This document shows positions 20,889 to 33,606 of a stretch of DNA of 64,000 bases, in pieces. The first letter of the stretch is position 1, and each line of letters opens with the position of its first letter. The position numbers and the translations under genes are program-made. Source of the DNA: Diaporthe sp. PMI_573 (Eukaryota; Ascomycota; Sordariomycetes; Diaporthales; Diaporthaceae); assembly GCA_021399435.1 (NCBI GenBank), contig JAJTUP010000100.1, positions 62,001 through 126,000 of the forward strand. Direction: 5' to 3'. The notes under the pieces were generated by a model. It saw only the letters and a program-made list of their open reading frames with translations. It did not search any database and had not been told where the DNA came from.

Positions 20889-22586
20889 CTTGCTTTGGGC
20901 TCTGGCAGTGAGCACCCGGGCCCCACAAAGCAAAGAGGGAGAGGAAGAAGGGCCGGGCAGCTCTCATGATGGATGTGGGTGTTCTTAAAAGGGTCGTCGA
21001 GGGTCGTCGGATGGCTCCGAGGTTGTTCGTTTCGCGATTCGTTTCGGGTTGCCACAGGTCGGCGGGCTGCGGGCTGCAGGATATTGGCTACGGATGGGGG
21101 TCACTGGCCATTGACCACGGGCCGTGAAAAGGTCGTGGTGATCCCGTCGTGGACTTTCGAACGAGTCCTCTCAAGGTCTGTCCTTCTGTGTCTGAACGGA
21201 TGTGTGTGGCACAATAACGATCTCTGCTGGACGTCGCCCGGGTGGGTTAGTGGGGGGTGCGGTGCAGGTGGTGATTATAAAGCCTCCGAATATGTTCATG
21301 AATAGAAGAAAAGTAACAAAGACGGCGCCGTTCTCCCCGGGAGGGACACGTCTGTAATTTCAGGATGAAGTGCAATCAAATGGGGAGCTCCTCTAGCCAG
21401 AAGAATAAAGAAACGACAGTCAGAAGGTGCGCGTTCGTTTTAATAACCGCATCGCCCCGGGGTGAATTGGCAATGTGTCCAAATGCAAAGTCGGATGATG
21501 TCGTCCTGTAAGTTGTCAGACTCACTGGCCAAGACGCCTGTGCCCATGCGGACTCGCCCGACCCCTGGAAAGCACGGCGCATGCTGTGACGCTAGCAATC
21601 GACGGTCCGCCACTTTATTTAGGGTGCAGGTGGGGGCTCAGTCTATGTACCCTCGTACCACCGTCCCAGATACCGATCACATGTGCTTTGGAGTGTGTAC
21701 GGGGCCAGGGAGACAAAATCAACCCAAGGAGGTCATCTACCTCCAGGATGCCTCTTCCGTCCGGCCGAGCACCTATCGTTGGCCAATTGACTGGCCGACT
21801 TATAGGAGCGGGCAGGATTCAATTGTATTGAGTGCGCTCCTCTGAGGGTGCGAGCCTGCACCTGGAACCGTCGGCGAGACGACTGTACGAGATATCCCGT
21901 AGGACACCCAAAGGCACTCTGGAACATCAATCATTCGCCCCCGGGCCATCCAGACATGCATGAGCGTAGGCTCCAGGATGAACGCCACAAGTGGCTGGCC
22001 ATTGACTTGCAGAAATCACCACCACACCTCGGATCTATTTAAAAGTATACACGCTGCGAAGCCTTGAAGAACCTGTCCTTCTGATTATCTACCGGTGGTA
22101 GGTGACTACTGTTCCCTGGCCATCTCACGGGCGTCGAATTGACGCCTCCCGGCGACCACATGGATCACAATAGACCGTGGCCAAATGCGCCGCCCATATT
22201 CCCAGCTCTGCCGTTCCGAGTGGCTGGCCCATAAGGTAGGCAGTCAAAGAACCCAAACCCTCCCAGGCAAACCCAGAACCCTCAAAGCAGAAACTATCAC
22301 ACTGTACACCATGCCAGGAGAACGCCTAGCCGAGAAAGAATCCGAAGTTGCCGAGGATGACATATCTGCCTACCAGACACGAAGGACCGGATGGGCGCGC
22401 GCGGGGGGGGGGGCGATGTTGTGGTTGTTGCTGTTGTTCAAAAAATGTCCATGACCGTCGGCAAATGAGTAGAGTGCAGTCATCAGGGCTGGAGCCCCGA
22501 GCCAGGCCATCGCTATGCAGTTGTAGAATGCGAGATAAGATACACGTGTCGTCGGAGCGCTGTAGCCACCTTGTTCATGCTTGCCC
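20889..22586. other. Long intergenic region upstream of ero1
   Basis: About 1.7 kb between the ero1 start and the cks1 stop (both minus strand). The left part is presumably the ero1 promoter. Frames up to 127 codons exist on both strands but overlap and lack motifs. No repeats or RNA genes recognised. Confidence 0.45.
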
Positions 22587-23243
22587 TCATTGTGCAGGTG
22601 GTTGGTAGTTGAGCGGCCGCCTGTTGGAAAGGTTAGCTGGTTGCGCGCCAGGGCCGGGGCCGGGGCCAGACGCGCAGTGGCGCAATGGTGGGAGTCTGCG
22701 GCGGGAAAAGGGGGTGGGGGTGGGGGCATGATCCAAGGCGAACGTACTTGAAGAGCAGAATGTGCGGCTCCGGTTCGTGAACTTCGTAGTGCTCCCAGCC
22801 CAAACTCTGCAAAAAAGGCGGGTTAGCACCTGCCGTTCGTTTTCCGAGTCCTTGTCTGCGGTCGCGTCCCCACAGTTTCGTGTGGCCGGCGCGTTTTAAC
22901 GCGTCGCATACCTGAGTGATGCCCATTGACCGCCACTCGTCCTCCCAGAGCAGCTTCAGTGTCCCCTTTGAGGAGTCGTGGTACTCCTTTGGTATGGCCT
23001 TCAGCATGGCCTTTGGCAACTGCACATGTCGGTATTCGAATTCGCTGTCCGAGTACCTGACGGAGGGGCATGTTGTCAGCGAGGACGGCCGGAAGAAGGC
23101 ACTGGCAGCGACATGACTGACCGAGAGGAGTAGTGGATCGACTCAAGAAACTCCTCCAGGCGCGCTCGCTCGTTGTCTGTCAGAGAGCGCGGCTTGACAT
23201 TGCGACGCGACGTGTCGATGCCCATGTCGTAGCCGGATGCCAT
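22587..23243 (-). CDS. cks1: Cyclin-dependent kinase regulatory subunit Cks1
   Basis: Small adaptor that binds CDK1 and phosphothreonine on substrates, promoting multi-site phosphorylation in the cell cycle. Four exons: 23122-23243, 22912-23056, 22748-22806 and 22587-22620, with introns of 65, 105 and 127 nt. The phases sum to 120 codons, giving 119 aa. The core is unmistakable: [70 protein letters not shown]. The phosphate-binding Arg and Trp and the [13 protein letters not shown] strand (the swap hinge of the family) are intact. The last exon has only 34 bases, and the single-frame view shows none of this as one long frame. It is divergent from rsc4. Confidence 0.96.
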
Positions 23244-23306
23244 TGTGCAGGCCTTGCTGTGATGGAGAGCGAGCCCTGTTGGTGGAGGAGGCGCGAAAGG
23301 GCGAGA

Positions 23307-23330
23307 GGGGAGGGGGGAGGGGGAGGGGGG
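23307..23330 (+). promoter_or_regulatory. Potential G-quadruplex in cks1 leader region
   Basis: Four G runs of 4, 6, 5 and 6 bases separated by single adenines, 64-87 bases upstream of the cks1 ATG. Single-base loops are the most favourable class for intramolecular quadruplexes. The G-rich strand is the plus strand, i.e. the template strand for cks1. Formation in the cell is inferred only. Confidence 0.5.
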
Positions 23331-23333
23331 ATA

Positions 23334-23362
23334 GTCGCAGCAGTCGCAGCAGTCGCAGCAGT
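23334..23362 (+). repeat. GTCGCAGCA nonamer repeat
   Basis: Three full units and a partial fourth of GTCGCAGCA, immediately next to the G-run cluster, upstream of cks1. Confidence 0.8.
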
Positions 23363-24204
23363 CGCGATCGCAAAGAGACACAGCGCGTTGGTTCGGCTGC
23401 TTGGCGCGGGGATACGCGGGCGAAATGGGTAGGGAAGGAGATGACGCTTCTGTTTACTCCCGGGTGCTACTATTATGTACGCATGTACAGTAGCCTCCTG
23501 GTTAGCATGCCGAGGGGACGACCTGGCCCGCACTCCCGAATTTGGACGTTACCACAGCACCTGGGCACCTAGGTACCTATAGGTACTTTAGGTACTGCGC
23601 TACACAGCACACCCACTGCCTGATTACCAGCTCCGGGGACTGCTAAGAAGGAAGCGCTGGTCCAAGCGCGCTCCGCCTTGGATCGCACCGGATCAGCCCA
23701 GATCACCTGACCCTTGGAGCTCCCTTGCAAGCCAAGGAGTCGCCGACAGGCCCAGTCGCGCTCCCGTTCACTCGGTCGAAGAAAGAACCCAAACGTCGAG
23801 TCACTCTGATCCTGCAGGCCTTCGGTCGATGTTGGACGCTTGCATTTTGAATTGCAGGCTGTTGCGTGCGAGGGTTGCCACCTTCTCCTACAGCAATTCG
23901 GCCCTTCGTCCCCAGAGGAGCCCTCGGAGTGTTGCCGTCGCGTCTGCTTGGGCACTGAAGGCAGGTAACAGGCAGGTAACAGGCTTGGGCAGGCCGGTCT
24001 ACAGGTCTGCGGCGCCGCAGCGCGCTTCCGGTACGCTGCACTCTAAAGATCCCCCCAACAGCGCGACGTGACAGGAGCCACTCCCACCAACACATCAAGC
24101 AATACTATGTTTCGGCGGGTCTTGGTTCTATAGCCCATCGACTTTTGAGAGCAGCCGTCCACATACCGCTCCGATAGCTGCCGACATCGTTGCAGTCTCG
24201 TGCC

Positions 24205-26957
24205 ATGGAGAACAAGCGCAAGGCGAGCGCCGCTGGCCGAGGAGGCGGCGCCGACGCTGGTGAGCCCGCAGCCAAGAGGCGCAAGTTACCTTCGGTGAGT
24301 TTGGTCCTGTCCTTTGTGTGCGGCGACAAGTGGTGTTGGGTCGGGTGGTCCGCGCCGTGGTCCACCGCCGTCTGTCAAGTCCGTCGGCTCGGAATCCCCA
24401 TATCGGTCGCGCACGCACGCCCCCAGAGCTACGCGCCCTCGACAGCAGCTCTTCATGCCAGCTCCATCCACCCCAAGGGAGGGTAGCCCCTTTATACATG
24501 CCCATCTGCTTCTGCCCTGCCCCCGCTTGGCCCGGCGCTCAGCATCATCTTCGCGACTCTTCCGCGCAGGATGCAGATTCGAGACAGTATCCACGCATCG
24601 ACAGCTAACCACGGTGACACCTGCAACAGGACTTCCCAGACCTGGCAAAGCATGAATCTCCCGAGTCCACCACCGCCTACGGCCTGGCTTTTCTCGAAGC
24701 AATACGAAAGACGGCCGACAAACAGTACGTTGGAAACCCGCACTCCCCAGGCGCTACTGTTGCGATGCACTGCGGCCATGACTCGCTGTGGCACCCCAAT
24801 GATATGCGCGCCTCAATTCTGCATTGCCCGTTTTCTTTCTGACATTCTGGCCTCACAATAGTGGACGAGGAGTCGCGGGCTACTTCGAGAAGCTCCTGCC
24901 CAGGGAGGGCAATGAGGATTACTACCGGAGGATTCACATGCCAGTGTCCCTCCGGGTGATCGAGCGGAGACTGTGCCGACACGAGCTGGCGAACATGACC
25001 CAGTTGGAAAGCTGGATGAAACGTATGGTCAACAACGCAAAGGAATTCTACTCGCGTGGGTCCCAGACGTACGAAGACGCCGAGCGCGTGAGGAAAGCCA
25101 CCAGCAACTACATGGTTAAGACGAACCCGGCGTACAAGAAGATACCAAACTACGCCGCGACCCCAGCTGCAGCCCCTCCCGACTGGGACGTCGACGCCGA
25201 GATCGCAGCAGAGGATATGCCATCAGAACCGGCGGCCAGCGATGTGGCCTCTCGACCCTCACGGCCGCCGCAATCTCAGCACTCCACCGGCGAGGAGGAT
25301 GCCGAGGGCGAAGATGAGGATATGCCCGATGCGGAGGGCGACGCCGATGACGGCGACGCCGCTGACGGCGACGCAGACATCAGCCGTGGATCCAATACTC
25401 GGATAGTGCTAAAGAGACGCGGTGCACGATCGAGCGGGACAGAAGGCACGCCAGACGCACGGTCGACAAGCGACAACAAGGGCGGCGCACAGTTCTCAGA
25501 GGTGCCCTACCAGGGTCTCAACTTCCAGCAAGCTCAGGAGAAGCTGGTGGACGAGTTGTCGACGCGACAGGAAGAAGAGTACGTCACTGGTCTCGAGCAA
25601 TTCAGGCATCACTTGACTAACGAAACAGTGATGAATGGCCGTATTTTGAGCCCTTTATCAACTTGCCCCCCAAGTCGTTGAAGGACTACTACCAACTCAT
25701 TGACGAGCCAATGTCATTGAAGAAGCTCTGGCGAGCCATCAAAGGCATGGTCGGTAGAGCTGGGGCAACAGGGGTTAGCGAGTTCAAGAGCTGGGCTGCT
25801 CTGGAAGAAAAGGCGAGTTTGCTCTGGAACAACGCGTTCTACTACAACGAGGAAGGCAGTGAAATCTTCGAGCTGGCGAAAGAGCTAAAAGTAAGCCAGA
25901 AGACCGCGGTTTACCCCTGGACGCTGCCCACGGTTCTAACATGTCTCAGGACGCCTTCTATGAGCAGCTCAATGAAGCCAAGGCATGCGTGGAGGAGCCG
26001 CCTCAACCCAAGATCATCCTGAGAGCGCCCTCGGCGCAGACGCCACAGGCCCAGTCTGGGCGACCAAAGCGCATCACCATCCACGTCGGCGGCGGCAGGG
26101 AGGGTTCGCAAGGCTCCCCGGCTCCACAGGCGTCTCACCCTGGCCCAGCGCAGGGGCCGGGCGACGGAGCTGTCAATGGAGCCACCACAAGGCCGGCTCC
26201 CGTCAACCCAGCCGCAGCGAACCTTGCCCAGGTCGCTGGGCCCGGCACGCCATCTGCGGTGATGAAGCGCGAGGATTCCAACAGGGCATCTCCGACTGTC
26301 GCGCCCCCACTGAACAACGGCTACAGTTCTAGTGCGTTCCGGCCTGTAATGCTCCCCCCGGCCGGTGGCCTCGGCCAGTCCGCGCCCCAGCCCGGCCCAC
26401 CCAATGGACACATGCCCGTATATCAACAACAAGCGGCTGCATTGTACGACTTCACATTCCGGTGTGCAGGAGTCGGTGAGTCTGGAGCCCACGACAGGAC
26501 ACGAACACCCCTTTCTGACTGGTTTGCAGGTCTGTCGGAGGCAATCCTGGCCAACCTGTGTTTGCGTACGCCACCAGACAATGGCGCGGAGAAGCAGTTT
26601 GTTTTCAACGTGCCCCCCCATCCGAAACTGCTACAGCAGTCTTTTACGACCAATCTCGCGGCCAACCAATGGAAACTGCAGATCGTGCCACGGGTCTCGC
26701 CAGCCCTCGAGCAGCAGCAGCGCCCCTACAAGCTGTACGTGGTTGTTAATGGACAGACCCTCGCTCGCGGGGTCCCAACCCCACGGGACGCGATCCAGAA
26801 CGGAGAACTCCTGTACGATGCACAGCTCCACCAAGGCGTCAACACCATTGTGCTGCAGATGATTGCGGCGCTGCCGAAAGGCCAGAAGCTGGTCAACGGC
26901 TCCGACGCGGTGGTCGAGAAGATCACGATCCTTGCGAACGTTATGAAGCAGTACTAG
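24205..26957 (+). CDS. rsc4: RSC complex bromodomain subunit Rsc4
   Basis: Subunit of the RSC nucleosome remodeller with tandem bromodomains that read acetyl-lysine. Six exons: 24205-24294, 24630-24724, 24862-25578, 25629-25890, 25950-26475 and 26530-26957. All phases agree, giving 705 aa. The N-terminus is basic (KRKASAAG, AAKRRKL) and probably a nuclear signal. Bromodomain 1 spans exons 2-3: GVAGYFEKLLPREGNEDYY, IHMPVSLRVIERRL. An acidic linker (EDAEGEDEDMPDAEGD) follows. Bromodomain 2 spans exons 3-4: DEWPYFEPFINLPPKSLKDY, IDEPMSLKKLWRAIKG, LLWNNAFYYNEEGSEIFELA. The conserved Rsc4 C-terminal domain is in exon 6 (NVPPHPKLLQQSFTTNLAAN, PYKLYVVVNGQ, VEKITILANVMKQY). Intron 3 (25579-25628) uses GTACGT; intron 5 is 54 nt, in frame and stop-free. 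Homologues regulate Pol II and stress genes. Confidence 0.93.
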
Positions 26958-27824
26958 GAGCCTGTCTTGGCTTTGCCTCTTGGCTGTGTGCCTATTGAAT
27001 GATCTTATCTCACAATGGCGTGCCTGCCTGCCTGCCTGCCAGCCTGCCTGGAGAGCAGAGGGCAAACTAGTACCAGGTGAGATGGGACGCAGCATGCTAG
27101 ATATGCAGGGCGGTCATTTTGGGCGTGGCGGATGAGGCTCGGTCATTCGCGGTTTGGCAGGACGGGTAAAGACTGAATTTCGCCCTCGCATGATTACTGT
27201 GCAGTGCTGGCGTGTGGGGCTGAGGAGGCTGGAGCAAGAGCATTGGTACTTAATCAACCTTGCCTTGGCTGTACAGGAGGTCGATACCTACGGTGGGAAA
27301 GAATCGGAACTGGTACAACCCGTGTAATTTTTAAAACGAGCCGTCTCAGGCAGATTTGGAGACTCGTACGTCCGTCGAACCGTCGTTGTAGAGCAGATTC
27401 TGCAGTAGACTGACCGCCCTGCATCCTGTCAGCCCGTGTACTGTGGTATTACTAGAGCGGAACTGATAGACCAAGGTCCGTCTTACAGCGAGAGGAGGGG
27501 CGGCCAGGGCCCACCCTCGCATATCTAGACTACACAGTACCTGCTCCAGATGTCCGCTGACCGATAAGATAAGCGGGGACAACCAAATGCCCAGGGCGAT
27601 GGGTATTGGGTGCTGGGTAGCGAGGAGTGAACGACCCTGGCTCGTGCACCTGGTTGAAAATTTTCAAAATTTCCTGCGCACTCTCTTTTGCCGCCAGCCC
27701 CACGTTTTCGACCGGTTCAAAACCCATCCTCCCGCCCTCTGAAAACTCGCCTTGACTTGTGCCGTCGTCCATCCCAAAACCTCCCCTTCTCCCTTTCCGA
27801 CAACTTAATTTCTTCTCATCCAAA
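26958..27824. promoter_or_regulatory. rsc4 3' end and ssb1 promoter
   Basis: 867 bp between two plus-strand genes. It begins with a TGCC tetranucleotide run (27019-27050) and ends with a C/T-rich ssb1 leader. The perfect palindrome at 27655-27666 is annotated separately. Confidence 0.55.
27655..27666. promoter_or_regulatory. RRPE-like palindrome upstream of ssb1
   Basis: TGAAAATTTTCA, a perfect 12-base palindrome 159 bases before the ssb1 start codon. It matches the core (TGAAAAWTTT) of the yeast ribosomal RNA processing element found before ribosome-biogenesis genes. Ssb1 is a ribosome-associated chaperone, so the motif would make sense, but function here is inferred. Confidence 0.4.
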
Positions 27825-30194
<2,370 letters not shown>

Positions 30195-30299
30195 ATGTCT
30201 GGTTGAGACTCACGTTCCATCATGCAAAAAAGGTTTCCCCAGTTTGGGTCTCATGTTTCTACGATCAAGGTTAGGGCAAGGTTGGGTCTTGTGTTGCTG

Positions 30300-30630
30300 C
30301 GAACAAAGTCAGGGCAAGGTAAAACGTCCAAGGCAGCTGCAAAAAACAAAAAGTTTTCCACATCTGCTTTCTGATTTGACCTGGTATGCTCTCCTCACAT
30401 GGGAGACGCAAGGCAAGGGACAGCAGGACAGGACAGCATAACAAATGCTCAAGATTCCATGTTTGCAATCCAAAAAAAAAAAAAAAAAAAAAAAAAAAGG
30501 TTCAAGGCGGCTGAAAAGAAGGAGGGGTTTTTCCACATCTGCTTTCTGATTTGACCTGGTATGGTCTCCGCTCACTTGGAGATGGACGGCAAGGGACAGC
30601 GAGACAGGGCAACCTTGCAATCGATGATTT
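30300..30630 (+). repeat. Imperfect duplication flanking a 27-base poly(A)
   Basis: Two related segments, about 30340-30440 and 30510-30610, share TTTTCCACATCTGCTTTCTG and TTTGACCTGGTATG, then diverge moderately. Between them lies an uninterrupted run of 27 adenines (30472-30498). The A run next to a duplicated unit could be a retroposition footprint, but no coding or tRNA-like part is seen. Confidence 0.75.
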
Positions 30631-30747
30631 GGGATCTCAGGAGGGAGGCCTCTGTCAACGCTAGAGCTCAGGTGAAAAGGCTACTAAAATGCAACATTGG
30701 CTTGAACAATATCCAAGGCTATTGTTTCCGAGAAGGGTCTGTGGTGC

Positions 30748-30885
30748 AGTAGGCCGGATGTCCTGTAGGCCGGATGTCCTGTAGGAGGCTGTCCTGTAGG
30801 AAGGTTGTTTTGTAGGAGGCTGTGAGGCTATTCTACAGGAGGCTGTCTTATAGGAGGTTATCTTAAAGAGGAGTGTCCTATACGG
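30748..30885 (+). repeat. Degenerate 15-bp minisatellite
   Basis: Eight to ten degenerate copies of a unit close to TGTAGGAGGCTGTCC, starting with two nearly exact GTAGGCCGGATGTCC copies and decaying to the right. A related short tract occurs at 35578-35637. Confidence 0.75.
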
Positions 30886-31433
30886 CTTCTACTTAGCGGA
30901 CACCCGAGCAAAGCTTGTACTTATTTAGGTGGTAAGTTAGAAACGACAAGCACATGTGTGCCTTGTCAGATGATCCAGGTAACAGAAAAGCCGCTGCTTG
31001 TCACGTCATACCTCGGCAGTCGCTTCAAAGACGGGCGCGTCCACCAAGACAGGCGCGACCAGTGGATGCTGTGACAGCAGCAATGACTGTTGATGCCCAC
31101 TGCCAGGCAGGTGCTCCCCGTGCGAGTGCTGGCCCCGCTGTAGGCTGAACCAGGCGGATGAGCAACATACCTACTTAGATATACCCAGGGGACTGCAACC
31201 TCACCATCCCAATCGCCGTCGCCGTCGCCGTCGCCATCGAGACCACGCCCAATATTCATATCAGCATTTCAATACAAAAATAGCCGGCTCTGGAGCGCTG
31301 CTGAACTCCCCTCCGCCTCTCCCGGAGATCTCAGAGCAGGCGTCCTCCACCCCAAGGCACCGCCCAAGAGGATCCAGGCTGAGGCTGGGGCTGAGGCAGA
31401 AGCTGAGACGGAGACGGCGAGGCCACATACGCG

Positions 31434-32873
31434 ATGCTCAACCCGACCGCCCACGAGCTCGTCTTCATCCGTGTCTGTGTCTTCTTCCTCACATACCTAC
31501 CCTGCATCGTACCCTTTCTGCCTCCTCCCTTCTGGGTGCTCCTTCCGGTCGAGGCACTCTATTACTTGCTCGTCCTCCGGCCATTTGAGCGGCGGCTATC
31601 CCTTCGAGCCAGCCACCCGCCACACAATGTCGACAGGCAGGCTCTCTTCCGGCGCTGCTTAGGGAATGTCCCCGACCCCGAACGCTACTTGAGCCTGTGG
31701 GCCTTGGGCGCGCACCCCGACGACATCAAGCGCGAGAACGTCAAGGATTTTCTGCTCTGGGCCTTCTTCGATCGCGAAGACGTCGTTCCCGAGATCGAGG
31801 ACGAGCTCGAGGGATACATCCACAAGACCGAAGAGCTCCTCGGCCGCCCCCTCGCCCCAGGCAGAGGCCGCGCTGTGCCCATGCGGCTGACCCTCGACCA
31901 AGTCCCCACCAGGTATCGCAGCGTTGTTTGGTACATGATCGTTGGCCTTGTTGATTCGGCTACCCATTGCCACCTCGTATGGCACGGCTTCGACTTCTGG
32001 CCACCCCCTTTGCGCACAAACCTGCTGCATGTCTTCCCGCCCCGCCTGCTGGCCTCAGCCGAGCTGCTCAGACGACACTCGCCGTCCGATGAGCTCTGCT
32101 ACTGGTATCGGCGTCCCCGGGCGTATACCACAGAGACGTCGCCCACTCTTCCCATCGTATTTCTCCACGGCATCGGCATCGGCCTCCACCCCTATGTCCC
32201 TTTTCTCGCCTCGCTGCCGTCGACCAGCCCCATCGTTGCCCTTGAGATCCTCCCTATCAGCATGCGGCTGACCAAGTCCAATATCCTGGCAAGATCGGAC
32301 TTTATACGGCACCTAAAGGACATCCTCCGCCACCATCACATCCACCAGTTCGTCCTCGTCGGGCACTCCTACGGCACCGTCATGGCCACCCACGTCCTGC
32401 ACGACTTGGAATTGAGCCAGAGGGTCGAGGGTGTGGTGTTGGTTGATCCCGTCACCCTCTTACTACACTTACCGGACGTGGCCTACAACTTTACAAGGAG
32501 GACACCCCGGACCGCCAACGAGTGGCAGCTGTGGTACCTCGCAAGTATGGATCCAGGAATTGCTTTGGTGTTGGGGCGGCACTTCTTTTGGAAGGAAAAC
32601 ATCATTTTCAAAGAGGAGCTGGTCGCGGGCCGCCAAGCAGCCGTCTGCCTTTCGTCACGCGATCTCATCGTCGACACCATGGAGGTGGTGCGATACCTCA
32701 CCAGCGATGATAGTGAGGCTTGCAAGGTTCTAGAGGCGGCCAAGGAGTCGAGCACCATGACAAGCTCCGGGATCGAGCTCATCTGGGTCGAGCTAGACCA
32801 TGCCCAGGTATTCGACAAGAGCCATACCTACAACCGGCTCGTAGAGACGATTCGTCGATTTGCCACCAAGTGA
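31434..32873 (+). CDS. Membrane-anchored alpha/beta hydrolase, 479 aa
   Basis: Single-exon protein. The N-terminus is hydrophobic (IRVCVFFLTYLPCIVPFLPP and FWVLLPVEALYYLLVL, about residues 12-48), so it is probably anchored in the ER or lipid-droplet membrane. A helical region follows (FRRCLGNVPDPERYLSLW, NVKDFLLWAFF). The catalytic domain begins at LPIVFLHGIGIGLHPY (oxyanion HG). The nucleophile elbow is LVGHSYGT and the histidine is probably in VELDHAQVFD; the acid is probably in the SSRDLIVDT segment. This architecture is widespread in Pezizomycotina as an uncharacterised lipase/esterase-like family. The substrate is unknown. Its 3' end converges on the DUF1769 gene. Confidence 0.85.
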   Translation: MLNPTAHELVFIRVCVFFLTYLPCIVPFLPPPFWVLLPVEALYYLLVLRPFERRLSLRASHPPHNVDRQALFRRCLGNVPDPERYLSLWALGAHPDDIKRENVKDFLLWAFFDREDVVPEIEDELEGYIHKTEELLGRPLAPGRGRAVPMRLTLDQVPTRYRSVVWYMIVGLVDSATHCHLVWHGFDFWPPPLRTNLLHVFPPRLLASAELLRRHSPSDELCYWYRRPRAYTTETSPTLPIVFLHGIGIGLHPYVPFLASLPSTSPIVALEILPISMRLTKSNILARSDFIRHLKDILRHHHIHQFVLVGHSYGTVMATHVLHDLELSQRVEGVVLVDPVTLLLHLPDVAYNFTRRTPRTANEWQLWYLASMDPGIALVLGRHFFWKENIIFKEELVAGRQAAVCLSSRDLIVDTMEVVRYLTSDDSEACKVLEAAKESSTMTSSGIELIWVELDHAQVFDKSHTYNRLVETIRRFATK

Positions 32874-33606
32874 CCACCGGGCGCCATACCTCCTTACAGA
32901 CACCAATCAAGCATGATCGGGTGGGTACTTGTTCGTGGCTGCTCTCCGGGTCTTGCCCAGGCGTTGTTTCACTCTGTCCTTGACGCCACGTTCTGACCCG
33001 AGTCTATGCCTTGTATACGAAGCTCGTCACCTTCCCTTGGTAGCAACTCAGGGCAGTCGTTGAGGCGCCTCAGCACCGCGGAGACACCGAAGCGTTGTTG
33101 CGGCTTGAAGGGTTGAGGATGCTTCACGGGCTATAATGGACCCCGAATAGTCGTTCGGCCCAAGGTCTTTCATGTGTTCACCTCAACCAGCCGGTCTCCA
33201 ACCACCCCTATACTTTCAATTATCGGCGCCAACGGAGGGCCTGCACCTTTGACACCCCGCATCGCAACTGGGATCTGTATCACCAGGGCCAGAGGAGGAG
33301 GGCGCATTTGAGGAAAGACAAGTCAATTTCGAGCTGTATCCAAGCCAAACCCCTAACCCCCCCCCCTTCTTCAGCCTGCATAAAGAGAAGAGTGTTTTTG
33401 AGTAGGTGGTCGATGTTCTATCAGTGACTGTCTTTGGTCCCCGCTTCAATGCTATGATATCAAGAACATCCATCCAATTTATTACTCTACTGTACTCTGG
33501 TAAACACAGCACACGGGTCGAGGGCTGCTCTATGCTGCTGCGCAGCTGTTCTATTGGCATGGGCCGCCACTGGGTGCGTGCGGTATACTCGACGTGCCCC
33601 TTTCGC
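32874..33606. other. Intergenic, convergent 3' ends
   Basis: 733 bp between stop codons of the hydrolase (+) and the DUF1769 gene (-). A minus-strand frame reaching 33216 overlaps the DUF1769 3' end in another frame and is rejected. Nothing else seen. Confidence 0.5.

Larger units (their letters stand above)
23244..24204. promoter_or_regulatory. Divergent upstream region, cks1/rsc4
   Basis: 961 bp between the divergent cks1 and rsc4 start codons. It contains a G-run cluster (23307-23330), a nine-base GTCGCAGCA repeat (23334-23362) close to the cks1 start, and a short duplicated GGCAGGTAACA at about 23960-23980. No gene is supported. Confidence 0.5.
30195..31433. other. Repeat-rich intergenic region after ssb1
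   Basis: 1.24 kb between two plus-strand genes, with several local duplications: a roughly 40-bp tandem pair (about 30242-30320), a roughly 120-bp imperfect duplication around a 27-base A run, and a 15-bp minisatellite. The part from about 31150 is a GC-rich promoter for the downstream hydrolase, with a GCCGTC hexamer run at 31215-31240. No gene is supported. Confidence 0.6.
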
